Shown here one piece after another: positions 1 through 5,616 of a stretch of 11,534 bases of DNA (position 1 is its first letter; each line of letters opens with the position of its first letter). The notes under the pieces are model-generated. The model ran no database searches. It saw nothing but the letters and a program-made list of their open reading frames with translations, and was not told the origin of the DNA. A program made the translations under genes and the position numbers. Source of the stretch: Desulfobacteraceae bacterium (lineage in GTDB: Bacteria > Desulfobacterota > Desulfobacteria > Desulfobacterales > UBA11574); assembly GCA_030671225.1 (NCBI GenBank), contig DAOVAE010000012.1:1-11534 (forward strand). Direction: 5' to 3'.

Positions 1-33
1 CTTACGTTCTACGCTTTCAAAGGGATGATTTAA
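1..33 (+). CDS. rnfA: C-terminal end of probable RnfA (partial, cut by window start)
   Basis: The first 33 bases read as an open frame ending LTFYAFKGMI followed by TAA at 31-33. The stop overlaps the start of the Shine-Dalgarno sequence of the RnfB fusion gene. A short hydrophobic tail ending in a small aromatic/glycine motif is compatible with the last transmembrane helix of RnfA, and rnfA directly before rnfB is the usual order in rnfCDGEAB operons. Only ten residues are visible, so the assignment rests mainly on context. Confidence 0.5.
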   Translation, partial: LTFYAFKGMI

Positions 34-38
34 GGAGG
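32..38 (+). promoter_or_regulatory. Ribosome binding site fixing the GTG start of rnfB
   Basis: AAGGAGG lies five bases before GTG at 44-46. This near-perfect anti-16S match overlaps the upstream gene's stop codon, which selects the GTG as start and implies translational coupling. Confidence 0.85.
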
Positions 39-43
39 ATACT

Positions 44-2143
44 GTGTTATCATTATCAGCCGTTTTGTTTATGTTGGGTCTTGGGGCTACATGCGGAGCT
101 GTGCTCAGTGCGGCTTCCAAAATCTTTTATGTCTATGAAGACCCTCGAATCGCTGTAGTTGAAGGATTGACCGCCGGTGCAAACTGCGGTGGCTGCGGAT
201 ATGCCGGCTGTAACGCCGCAGCGGTCGCTGTTGTTGTCGGAGAAGCACTGCCCAGTGTCTGTATTGTGGCCGATGCAGAAGCTGCGGTCAATATCGCCGC
301 TGTCATGGGCGTCGATCCTGGTACTGCCGAACCTCTGCTTTCTTACAATACCTGCGCCGGTGGCGACCGGGCAGCCAAAAAATATTTTTATATGGGTATT
401 AACAGCTGTCAGGCACTTGCCACCTTGTACGGCGGTCAGCGGGAATGTCAAGTAGGATGTCTTGGCTTAGGCGACTGTGTCAGGGCCTGTACTTTTGACG
501 CTCTTAAGATAGGTCCAGAAGGATTCCCTGTCGTCAATGAGATGAAATGTGTCGGGTGCGGTGCCTGTGAGAAAGTCTGCCCCAAAAACATCATGGAAAT
601 TAAAACCATGTCTCAAAGACTGCTCCATCTCAACCAGTTTGACGACCGCATTGCCCCTTGTCAGCAAACCTGCCCTGCTGAAATTGACATCCCCAAATAC
701 ATCGCTCAAATCAATAATGACGACTATGAAGGGGCTGTCAATACCATCCGGGCACGCAATCCTTTGCTGTTATCCTGCGGCCGTGTCTGTCCTCACCCTT
801 GTGAAGACAAGTGCCGTAGGGGTGTTGAAGATGAAGCGGTCTCCATTAATCAATTGAAACGCTTTGTGGCCGACCATGAAATGAACTCAGGAAAACACCT
901 TCCCGTATCAGTTGCTCCTTCCACCGGCAATAAAGTGGCCGTCATCGGTGGTGGCCCGGCTGGATTGAGTTGTGCCTTTTTTCTCCGCCGCTTGGGCCAT
1001 GACGTTACTATCTTTGACGGCATGCCTAAATTAGGTGGTATGATTCGATACGGAATTCCTGAGTATCGACTCCCCAAAGAGGTTCTGGCCTGGGAAATTG
1101 ATGGGATTTTGAACCTGGGGATTGAACACAAGCCCAACGTAATGCTGGGCCGTGACTTTGACATCGGCTCTTTGATTGCTTCCGGATTTGACTCTGTATT
1201 CTTAGGTATCGGCGCCTGGAAAGATTATACCCTGGGGGTTGAAGGTGAAAATCTTGGCGGTTGTTATACTGGCATCAGTTTTTTGACAAATTTTGCTTTA
1301 TGGCAGCAGGAAGACGGTGCTGAAGATCATCGGCCTTTTGTCGGCAAAAAGTGCGTCGTGATCGGCGGCGGGAATACTGCCATCGACTGTGTTCGCACCC
1401 TTGTACGCCTGGGTGCTGATGAGGTATCGATTGTCTACCGCCGGACCCGCAAAGAAATGCCGGCCAATGAAGTTGAAATAGTAGCGGCCGAACATGAAGG
1501 CATAAAATTTACTTTTCTGGCGGCGCCGACCCGTGTGATAGGAGATGAGGAAGGCAAGGTTACCGATCTTGAATATCTGAAGATGGAGCTTGGCGAACCG
1601 GATGCAAGCGGCAGACGCCGTCCGGTGCCGATTGAAGGTTCTGAAACCGTCATCGAAATCGACATGCTCATCACGGCCATCGGGCAGGGCCCGGATGTAT
1701 TTTTCGCGAGGGAAAGCAAGCGCCTTAACGAGGATCTGAACCTTACCCGCTGGGATACAATCGACGCTGAAGATCCGGTGGCTCTGCAGTCAAGTATACC
1801 TTATATTTTTACCGGCGGAGACTCCGCAACCGGTGCTGATTTGGTTGTCTCTGCTATCGGCGCCGGTCGACGAGCGGCCCGCTCGATCCACTTTTACCTT
1901 GCCGGCGAGGAAATAACGCCACCAGCTAAAACATTGTTTACGGACAATATACCGGTATCGATTTTTGAATCGGTTGAAGGAATCGAGAAATCTGCAAGGA
2001 CGGAAATGCCGGAACTTCTGGTGGATGAACGGATAAAATCTTTTGTTGAAGCAGACCTTGTGATCAGCGAAGAAGAAGCCCTGTATGAATCGAATCGCTG
2101 CTTGCAATGCTGCCTGACATGCTATAACAAAGACGTTTCTTGA
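44..2143 (+). CDS. rnfB: RnfB fused to a GltD/NfnB-type FAD/NAD(P) oxidoreductase
   Basis: This is a 699-residue fusion. Residues 2-29 form a membrane anchor. Residues 45-75 carry the RnfB 4Fe-4S motif (C48, C51, C56, C73). C135/C139/C145/C149 and C169/C172/C175/C179 form two ferredoxin-like clusters. From about residue 190 the protein becomes a glutamate synthase small-subunit type module: cysteines C206, C210, C245, C249, C253 and C257 of the Fer4_20 domain, an FAD Rossmann motif at 301-307 (IGGGPAG), an NAD(P) Rossmann motif at 440-447, and the closing GGD flavin motif at 591-593. A last cysteine cluster (686, 689, 690, 693) ends the chain. RnfB normally passes electrons between ferredoxin and the membrane Rnf complex. 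The added module suggests direct exchange with NAD(P)H (inference). A terminator follows, so the gene appears to close the operon. It starts with GTG behind a strong ribosome site. Confidence 0.9.
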   Translation: MLSLSAVLFMLGLGATCGAVLSAASKIFYVYEDPRIAVVEGLTAGANCGGCGYAGCNAAAVAVVVGEALPSVCIVADAEAAVNIAAVMGVDPGTAEPLLSYNTCAGGDRAAKKYFYMGINSCQALATLYGGQRECQVGCLGLGDCVRACTFDALKIGPEGFPVVNEMKCVGCGACEKVCPKNIMEIKTMSQRLLHLNQFDDRIAPCQQTCPAEIDIPKYIAQINNDDYEGAVNTIRARNPLLLSCGRVCPHPCEDKCRRGVEDEAVSINQLKRFVADHEMNSGKHLPVSVAPSTGNKVAVIGGGPAGLSCAFFLRRLGHDVTIFDGMPKLGGMIRYGIPEYRLPKEVLAWEIDGILNLGIEHKPNVMLGRDFDIGSLIASGFDSVFLGIGAWKDYTLGVEGENLGGCYTGISFLTNFALWQQEDGAEDHRPFVGKKCVVIGGGNTAIDCVRTLVRLGADEVSIVYRRTRKEMPANEVEIVAAEHEGIKFTFLAAPTRVIGDEEGKVTDLEYLKMELGEPDASGRRRPVPIEGSETVIEIDMLITAIGQGPDVFFARESKRLNEDLNLTRWDTIDAEDPVALQSSIPYIFTGGDSATGADLVVSAIGAGRRAARSIHFYLAGEEITPPAKTLFTDNIPVSIFESVEGIEKSARTEMPELLVDERIKSFVEADLVISEEEALYESNRCLQCCLTCYNKDVS

Positions 2144-2170
2144 AACGCATCTGCAAATAAAACACAAGTT

Positions 2171-2208
2171 GAGCGCAAAGCGTAATTTTCGTTTTGCGCT
2201 CTTTTTTT
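2171..2208 (+). terminator. Intrinsic terminator of the rnf operon
   Basis: A 12-bp stem (GAGCGCAAAGCG at 2171-2182 with CGTTTTGCGCTC at 2190-2201, one G-T pair) closes a seven-base loop and is followed by seven T at 2202-2208. It begins 27 bases after the RnfB fusion stop codon. Confidence 0.93.
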
Positions 2209-2223
2209 AAATGATACAATTTT

Positions 2224-2365
2224 AATGGTCTCGTAAAAAGTCGAAAATACGACTTTTTACTGACGTTTTAAGTTTTAGGTGTTAAGTTTTAAGTGTCTGT
2301 TAAAACAATTAATTTTAATTGCCTAAAACCTAAAACGTGATGAATTCTACTTTTTACGAATTCAT
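2224..2365. repeat. MITE-like nested inverted-repeat element 1
   Basis: The ends pair imperfectly: 2225-2243 against the reverse complement of 2347-2365 matches at 15 of 19 positions, with TCGTAAAAAGT at 2231-2241 matched exactly by ACTTTTTACGA at 2349-2359. Inside lie a second inverted pair (2263-2280 with 2321-2338, 16 of 18) and two local hairpins, GTAAAAAGTCG at 2233-2243 with its complement at 2250-2260, and GATGAATTC at 2339-2347 with 2358-2366. The direct repeat CAATTTT stands on both sides (2217-2223 and 2366-2372) and may be a target duplication. There is no coding frame. It fills the space between the rnf terminator and the flavodoxin gene. Confidence 0.6.
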
Positions 2366-2393
2366 CAATTTTGAACCTGTGAGAAATCTAGAT

Positions 2394-2402
2394 TAAGGAG
2401 GT
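2394..2402 (+). promoter_or_regulatory. Ribosome binding site of the flavodoxin gene
   Basis: TAAGGAGGT precedes the ATG at 2408 with a five-base spacer. It is a strong site, unlike the weak ones in the right half of the window. Confidence 0.85.
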
Positions 2403-2407
2403 TTTAA

Positions 2408-2890
2408 ATGCAGATTTTGATTCTTTATTTTTCAAAAAGCGGTAATACCAGAAAGCTTGCTGAAGCAATTGTCAAAGGCGTGGAAAATGTCGAAGGTGTA
2501 AATGCAGTTTTGAAAAAGACCGATGAAGTAACAAAAGAAGATTTTGTAGCATCGGATGGAGTTATAGCTGGATCTCCTGTTTATTTCGGACTAATGGCTG
2601 CACAACTTAAAAAGATATTCGACGAATTTGTGGGAGTACGCAAAAAAATGGAGGGCAAGGTTGGGGCTGCCTTTGCCACTTCTGGAGATCCTTCAGGTGG
2701 CAAGGAGACCACCATGATGTCAATTATCCAGACAATGCTGATTTATGGCATGGTTGTTGTAGGTGATCCCATGTCGGCCACAGGACACTTCGGCGTGTCC
2801 TGTGTGGGAGCACCGGACGGCAAGATTGAAGATAATGGGATGAAGCTTGGTCAAAGGGTGGCAGAATTAGCAAAAAAACTTCGGGGATAA
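2408..2890 (+). CDS. Short-chain flavodoxin / flavodoxin-like NAD(P)H oxidoreductase
   Basis: This 160-residue protein has the flavodoxin fold. Its FMN phosphate loop is at residues 9-14 (SKSGNT), directly after the first beta strand. The second flavin loop is GSPVYFG at 55-61, and the third, glycine/serine rich, is around 91-102 (TSGDPSGGKETT). The length suits a single-domain flavodoxin or a small WrbA/NAD(P)H:quinone-reductase relative. It would carry electrons through FMN in the cytoplasm. An rnf operon lies immediately upstream, so exchange of electrons with Rnf is possible, but a terminator and a repeat element separate them and the gene is probably transcribed alone. A perfect 10-bp hairpin lies within the coding region at 2779-2804. 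The ATG at 2408 is well supported by its ribosome site. Confidence 0.88.
   Translation: MQILILYFSKSGNTRKLAEAIVKGVENVEGVNAVLKKTDEVTKEDFVASDGVIAGSPVYFGLMAAQLKKIFDEFVGVRKKMEGKVGAAFATSGDPSGGKETTMMSIIQTMLIYGMVVVGDPMSATGHFGVSCVGAPDGKIEDNGMKLGQRVAELAKKLRG
2779..2804. other. Perfect 10-bp hairpin inside the flavodoxin coding region
   Basis: CACAGGACAC at 2779-2788 and GTGTCCTGTG at 2795-2804 are exact complements around the loop TTCGGC. The structure covers codons 124-133 of the flavodoxin. No T run follows, so it does not look like a terminator. It may be chance or an mRNA element. Confidence 0.6.
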
Positions 2891-2903
2891 AATTACAGTA
2901 TTT

Positions 2904-3139
2904 CTACTTGAGTTCAAGATGGGTCAAGGAAATATTATTCCCGGGTTTGCAAAAGGGGTAATGGGCATGAAACAAGGCGAAACAAAAACCATGTCCATCC
3001 CCCCGAAGAAGCTTATGATGAACGGCAGGAAGAATTGATTGCCAGGATCGATAAAAATGAATTCCCATCAAATATTTCTCTCAATGTGGGTATGCCGCTT
3101 CAAATGAAGAGACACGATGGCAAGGAGATATTCAGATGA
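2904..3139 (+). pseudogene. SlyD-like FKBP peptidyl-prolyl isomerase, 5'-truncated and frameshifted
   Basis: Directly after the flavodoxin stop, one frame reads LLEFKMGQGNIIPGF, then AKGVMGMKQGETKTMSIPP. This is the characteristic FKBP/SlyD segment leading into the IPPEEAY motif. At 3005 the frame breaks: the expected CCG-GAA is CCGAA, one G short. The shifted frame then continues EEAYDERQEELIARIDKNEF and ends with VGMPLQMKRHDGKEIFR and TGA at 3137-3139. The original frame runs into a stop shortly after the break. The first 40-50 residues of the family (the start and the chain before LEF) are missing, as is the C-terminal half of the usual insert/flap region. Truncation plus frameshift makes it a relic. 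A single-base sequencing error could explain the frameshift but not the missing N-terminus. Confidence 0.82.
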
Positions 3140-3246
3140 CATTTAAAATAGAAAGATCTCTTCAGATCATTGCGATCATGCTTATGCTGCTGTTCCCAAC
3201 CACTTCAGCTTTGTGTTTGCTTGCCAAAACTCCAACAAGAAGATAA
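3136..3246 (+). CDS. Putative 36-residue hydrophobic small protein
   Basis: The ATG at 3136 overlaps the TGA of the SlyD-like relic (ATGA arrangement) and is preceded by AAGGAG at 3122-3127 with an eight-base spacer. The product begins MTFKIERSLQIIAIMLMLLF and ends with LLAKTPTRR. It has a charged start, one hydrophobic helix of about 18 residues (9-26) and a basic tail, so it resembles either a signal peptide left from a truncated exported protein or a single-pass small membrane protein. No family is recognised. The good ribosome site and the coupling to the upstream relic favour a once-functional start. Whether anything is still made is unknown. Confidence 0.35.
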   Translation: MTFKIERSLQIIAIMLMLLFPTTSALCLLAKTPTRR

Positions 3247-3339
3247 TTTGTCTTGATTACATATATCAAAAAATATTTAGGCCTTGATATTTTCAGGATG
3301 AGCAGATAGCAAAGTCTGCTTAAATGGGTCAATTTTCGG

Positions 3340-3744
3340 TTATCGAAACGGATCTTCTTTTTCTTTCGTTTCTTCCTTAGCTTTTTCTTCGACCATATCA
3401 ATGTCTTCCACTTCTTCTTTAGCTTCTTTTTCAACATGGAGCATTGCTTCCGTTCCCATTTTCATCTTTTTTGCTCTGCTTTTTTCTACTTTAACAACTG
3501 CTTTAGAAGCCTCAGCACTCACAACCGACCCACAAACAAACTCGTCACCATAAGATGTTGAAGATACAAAAAAGCACACGGTAGCTCCCGGTATAAATCC
3601 ATTATTCACACCTCCATTAATATGAACACGCCCTTTACTTTTATTAATTCCGGTAACCTGTGCTGCCATAGCAATGCCTATAAAAGATGTTGATGCTATC
3701 ACTATGATTCCCATTGCAAAGAGAAATAATTTGATTTTATTCAT
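3340..3744 (-). CDS. Small exported protein with a possible SH3-like beta domain and a Glu/Lys tail
   Basis: Starting at ATG 3744, chosen because GAGGAGG lies five bases upstream, the protein has 134 residues; a start 12 codons earlier has no such site. Residues 1-28 form a signal peptide with basic start, hydrophobic core and AMA cleavage site. Residues 28-95 run as short beta-like stretches with glycine turns (GRVHINGGVNNGFIPGATV, then a GDEFVCGSVV stretch), reminiscent of small SH3-like modules found at the ends of envelope proteins such as FlgT. This likeness is an impression, not a proven homology. The last 30 residues (KEAKEEVEDIDMVEEKAKEE and following) are a highly charged probable coiled coil. 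The product is likely periplasmic with unknown function. The neighbours are DNA-binding proteins on the same strand, 145 bases away, with no clear functional link. Confidence 0.65.
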   Translation of the reverse strand: MNKIKLFLFAMGIIVIASTSFIGIAMAAQVTGINKSKGRVHINGGVNNGFIPGATVCFFVSSTSYGDEFVCGSVVSAEASKAVVKVEKSRAKKMKMGTEAMLHVEKEAKEEVEDIDMVEEKAKEETKEKEDPFR

Positions 3745-3749
3745 TAAGC

Positions 3750-3756
3750 CCTCCTC
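3750..3756 (-). promoter_or_regulatory. Ribosome binding site selecting the start at 3744
   Basis: The minus strand reads GAGGAGG here, five bases before ATG. It decides for the internal start that also gives a clean signal peptide. Confidence 0.75.
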
Positions 3757-3888
3757 TACGTTATGTAAATTCCCGTTCACTTTTTTATTAGGGTTATGAG
3801 ATACCTTGCCGTATTCAAAATTCGAATTTATTACAGATATCGTATAATGACCGTTACCAAGTCAAGTAAATCCTATTTTTAATGCCGG

Positions 3889-4080
3889 CTACAGTCTTGG
3901 TTTTTTTCTCCTCTCTTTGTGAACAAGTGCTAATTTTTCTATTATTGCATCGGTCACAAAATCATGAATAGTCATTTCTTGTTCAGCACAAAAAACCTCT
4001 ACTCTTTTAATTAAGTCTTGCGGTAGCACGGTGCTAAGCATTTCAGTTTCGGTTTCCTCTGGAGTCGGTTTCTTTTTCAT
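3889..4080 (-). CDS. Small probable ribbon-helix-helix (CopG/Arc-type) DNA-binding protein
   Basis: The 63-residue product has a polar start, then a segment MLSTVLPQDLIKRVEVFCAE that looks like a beta strand followed by helix A of ribbon-helix-helix proteins, then MTIHDFVTDAIIEKLALVHK as helix B, and a strongly basic tail (KERRKKPRL). RHH proteins dimerise and insert the paired strands into the major groove. Size and pattern suit an antitoxin-like or autoregulatory repressor, but no toxin gene is next to it. GAGAAGGG is seen about four bases before the ATG. It lies 60 bases downstream of the H1-like gene and may be cotranscribed with it. The assignment is by pattern only, since sequence signatures in this family are weak. 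Confidence 0.6.
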   Translation of the reverse strand: MKKKPTPEETETEMLSTVLPQDLIKRVEVFCAEQEMTIHDFVTDAIIEKLALVHKERRKKPRL

Positions 4081-4140
4081 GTTTCCCTTCTCATATAAGT
4101 TTTGACATAAAGATTTTGTCCCTTCTATTTCGTGCTCGGT

Positions 4141-4551
4141 TTATGTCTTCACATAAACACCTCTCCCTTCACTTTGAATCTTACCCTGCTTCTTCAGAAT
4201 CTTAACATTGTCATATATTTTTCTTCTATTGAAACCGGTTTTTTCCATCAGTGTAGAGACATCCACGCCCTTTCTGTATCTTTTGATAAAACCAAAAACA
4301 GTATCAGCCGCTATTAATTTGACGGGTTTCTTTGCGGCGGGTTTTTTAATAGCGGCCTTTTTTACAGGAGTTTTTTTGGCTGCTACCTTTTTCACGGGTT
4401 TTGCTTTGGCCACGGTTTTCTTTGCTGGTTTTGCCTTGATAGTTTTTGGTTTCTCAAGCTTCCCGACCATAACCATCATCCTATCAACTTTCTTAGCGAG
4501 TGCCTTTAGATCCTTGTTTACGGTTTGAAGATTCTTTTTGAGATTTTTCAT
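4141..4551 (-). CDS. Histone-H1-like Lys/Ala/Pro-rich protein with C-terminal winged helix
   Basis: From ATG 4551 the product has 136 residues. Residues 1-34 are a predicted amphipathic, probably coiled-coil helix. Residues 39-77 are a low-complexity run of KPAKK, VAKAK, PVKK and AAIKK units, like the tail of eukaryotic histone H1 and bacterial H1-like proteins (Hc1, AlgP types). Residues 78-136 look like a winged helix-turn-helix: a helix around DTVFGFIKRY, then VDVSTLMEKTGFNRRKIYDNVKILKKQGKI as the HTH pair, and a short wing ending GRGVYVKT. It probably binds DNA, either as nucleoid protein or regulator. The start is selected by AGGAGG at 4561-4566, nine bases upstream. A longer reading from 4614 would run into the remains of an HU gene and is rejected. 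The position just behind a dead HU gene is notable. Confidence 0.75.
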   Translation of the reverse strand: MKNLKKNLQTVNKDLKALAKKVDRMMVMVGKLEKPKTIKAKPAKKTVAKAKPVKKVAAKKTPVKKAAIKKPAAKKPVKLIAADTVFGFIKRYRKGVDVSTLMEKTGFNRRKIYDNVKILKKQGKIQSEGRGVYVKT

Positions 4552-4560
4552 TTCCGGGTT

Positions 4561-4566
4561 CCTCCT
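4561..4566 (-). promoter_or_regulatory. Ribosome binding site selecting the start at 4551
   Basis: The minus strand reads AGGAGG nine bases before the ATG at 4551. It lies just past the end of the HU relic, so the H1-like gene has its own site. Confidence 0.75.
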
Positions 4567-4580
4567 ATTTTCTATATGTT

Positions 4581-4857
4581 TTAATAATCCACCCTCTCCT
4601 ACAATGTTTACCACATTTGAAAAACGGTAGCTTTTTAGGTTTCATCTTCACCTTTTTACCTGTCTTTGAGTTTTTTTGCCGGTGTATAATTTGTATTTCT
4701 TAGCATAAAATGAGCATAGGCCTCAAATTTCTACCCTGTTACCATTTGCAGGGGCTCCCGACATTTCGTTAAAGAATAAATTCAAAACCGCTTTTGCTAC
4801 GGATTTTGTGAGTCCGTTTTCCCCTCTCAGGATTTCTATAAGTTCCAGTTTGTTCAT
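4581..4857 (-). pseudogene. HU/IHF-family DNA-binding protein, inactivated by two stops and two frameshifts
   Basis: Reading the minus strand from ATG 4857, the first 44 codons give MNKLELIEILRGENGLTK, then SVAKAVLNLFFNEMSGAPAN and GNRVEI, the N-terminal half of an HU-like protein. Codon 45 is TGA (4723-4725), where the family has Arg in the RGLCSF-type motif, which fits a CGA to TGA change. The frame continues GLCSFYAKKYKLYTGK, is shifted at a seven-A run (4671-4677 on the plus strand as T; five expected), and resumes NSKTGKKVKMKPKKLPFFKC followed by GK. Another base is lost near 4605, and a second stop TAG (4599-4601) replaces a Lys codon before ERVDY and TAA at 4581-4583. Corrected for the shifts it would be 91 residues, the normal HU length. 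A weak ribosome site (AGGAAA) remains before the ATG. Confidence 0.9.
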
Positions 4858-5012
4858 ATAATTTTCCTGAATTAATTTTTAATTAAATCAGCACAATAAA
4901 GAATCGGTTGAAAATTGTCAATGAATTCTATATGTTTAGTTCAAAACTTCGATGTCTTATAAATAACATACCCAATCTTTTTTATAAATTTCCGATAGTT
5001 GAGGCGTTAAAT

Positions 5013-5366
5013 ATGCAACCAATAGGCTTTAAATGTAAACAGTGCGGGAGCTGTTGTATAAATCTTAGAGATGCTTTTGAGACATGTGCAACTGAAGAAG
5101 ATGTTCAACGCTGGGAGGAAGAAGGGCGTGAAGATATTTTAGCTTGGGTTGACCCCATACCACTCGGTGAAGAACATTTTGTATATGATATTTGGATAAG
5201 CCCGATAACGGGAGACGATGTATCAAGGTGCCCCTGGTTAAGAAAACTACCTAAAAAGAATAAATACATTTGTCGGATTCATGATGTTAAACCTTTGCAT
5301 TGTAGGGAATACCCCATGTCAAGAAAGCATGCTGAGAAAATTGGATGTCGGGGGTTTGAGGAATAG
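5013..5366 (+). CDS. YkgJ-family CxxCxxCC metal-cluster protein
   Basis: Starting at ATG 5013 the protein has 117 residues and opens with MQPIGFKCKQCGSCC. Cysteines 8, 11, 14 and 15 make the CxxCxxCC signature of the YkgJ / zinc- or iron-chelating family, joined by C25, C73, C87, C97 and C112. The C-terminal segment YICRIHDVKPLHCREYP matches the second half of that family's motif (C-x-IH/Y-...-RP-x-x-CR-x-YP). The family probably binds an Fe-S cluster or zinc, and its exact role is not settled. The frame stays open upstream to TTG 4908, with an internal ATG at 4932, but the residues before 5013 lack any family likeness. A partial site (GAGG about eight bases before 5013) supports the later start. 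It is a single gene facing the minus-strand zinc-ribbon gene. Confidence 0.78.
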   Translation: MQPIGFKCKQCGSCCINLRDAFETCATEEDVQRWEEEGREDILAWVDPIPLGEEHFVYDIWISPITGDDVSRCPWLRKLPKKNKYICRIHDVKPLHCREYPMSRKHAEKIGCRGFEE

Positions 5367-5426
5367 CTGCAGCAAAGAATGAAGAGAAAAAACCACTTAT
5401 GCGTATACCATCAAGTAAATAAGACG

Positions 5427-5576
5427 TTACGAGACCTTTGCAAAACGCCCCCTTTTGCCCAATTCCGGCGTCAGGCTCAAATTTTAATCCTCAAAATACT
5501 CAATGTATTCCTGTGGTTAAAATTTTTGCCTTTCTTGGCCTTGAACAAAATTGAACGTTTTGCAAAGGTCTCGTTA
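5427..5576. repeat. MITE-like element 2 with perfect terminal inverted repeats and TTA duplication
   Basis: CGAGACCTTTGCAAAACG at 5430-5447 is exactly complemented at 5556-5573, giving an 18-bp perfect terminal inverted repeat and an element of 144 bp. TTA stands on both sides (5427-5429 and 5574-5576) as a likely target-site duplication. No frame inside resembles a transposase, so it would need one supplied in trans. It sits between converging genes (YkgJ on +, zinc-ribbon on -), a neutral insertion point. It shares 27 of 30 end positions with a solitary copy at 6474-6503. Confidence 0.78.
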
Positions 5577-5616
5577 CAATGATTTGTTTGATCAAATCTT
5601 GGCAATTAATGGTTTC

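Noticed and set aside
850-1719. Minus-strand open frames under the RnfB fusion gene
   Set aside because: They are antisense to strongly conserved flavoprotein motifs and have no plausible domains of their own.
2991-3012. Programmed frameshift in the SlyD-like relic
   Set aside because: The run of C is suggestive, but the gene also lacks its N-terminus and a proper start, so decay explains it better.
3298-3325. Small hairpin (AGCAGA/TCTGCT) downstream of the exported protein gene as a terminator
   Set aside because: It has only six pairs and no T run after it in the direction of transcription.
3162-3437. 91-codon Lys-rich open frame on the minus strand
   Set aside because: It overlaps the C-terminal tail of the exported protein in another frame. 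The lysines come from AAG/GAA-rich codons read out of phase.
3843-3848. TATAAT on the plus strand
   Set aside because: There is no -35 sequence at the right distance and no plus-strand gene follows.
3817-3875. TTGACT on the minus strand as promoter of the exported protein gene
   Set aside because: The -35 is good, but -10-like boxes fall at 13 or 15 bases rather than 16-18, so I do not call it.
4208-4528. 106-codon open frame on the plus strand
   Set aside because: It is antisense to the Lys/Ala-rich repeats of the H1-like gene, whose composition keeps the opposite strand free of stops.
4552-4614. 21-codon extension of the H1-like protein from ATG 4614
   Set aside because: These bases belong to the 3' end of the HU relic, and a strong ribosome site lies before the ATG at 4551.
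4723-4725. In-frame TGA of the HU relic as a selenocysteine codon
   Set aside because: The family has arginine here, CGA to TGA explains it, and the same gene has a second nonsense codon and two frameshifts.
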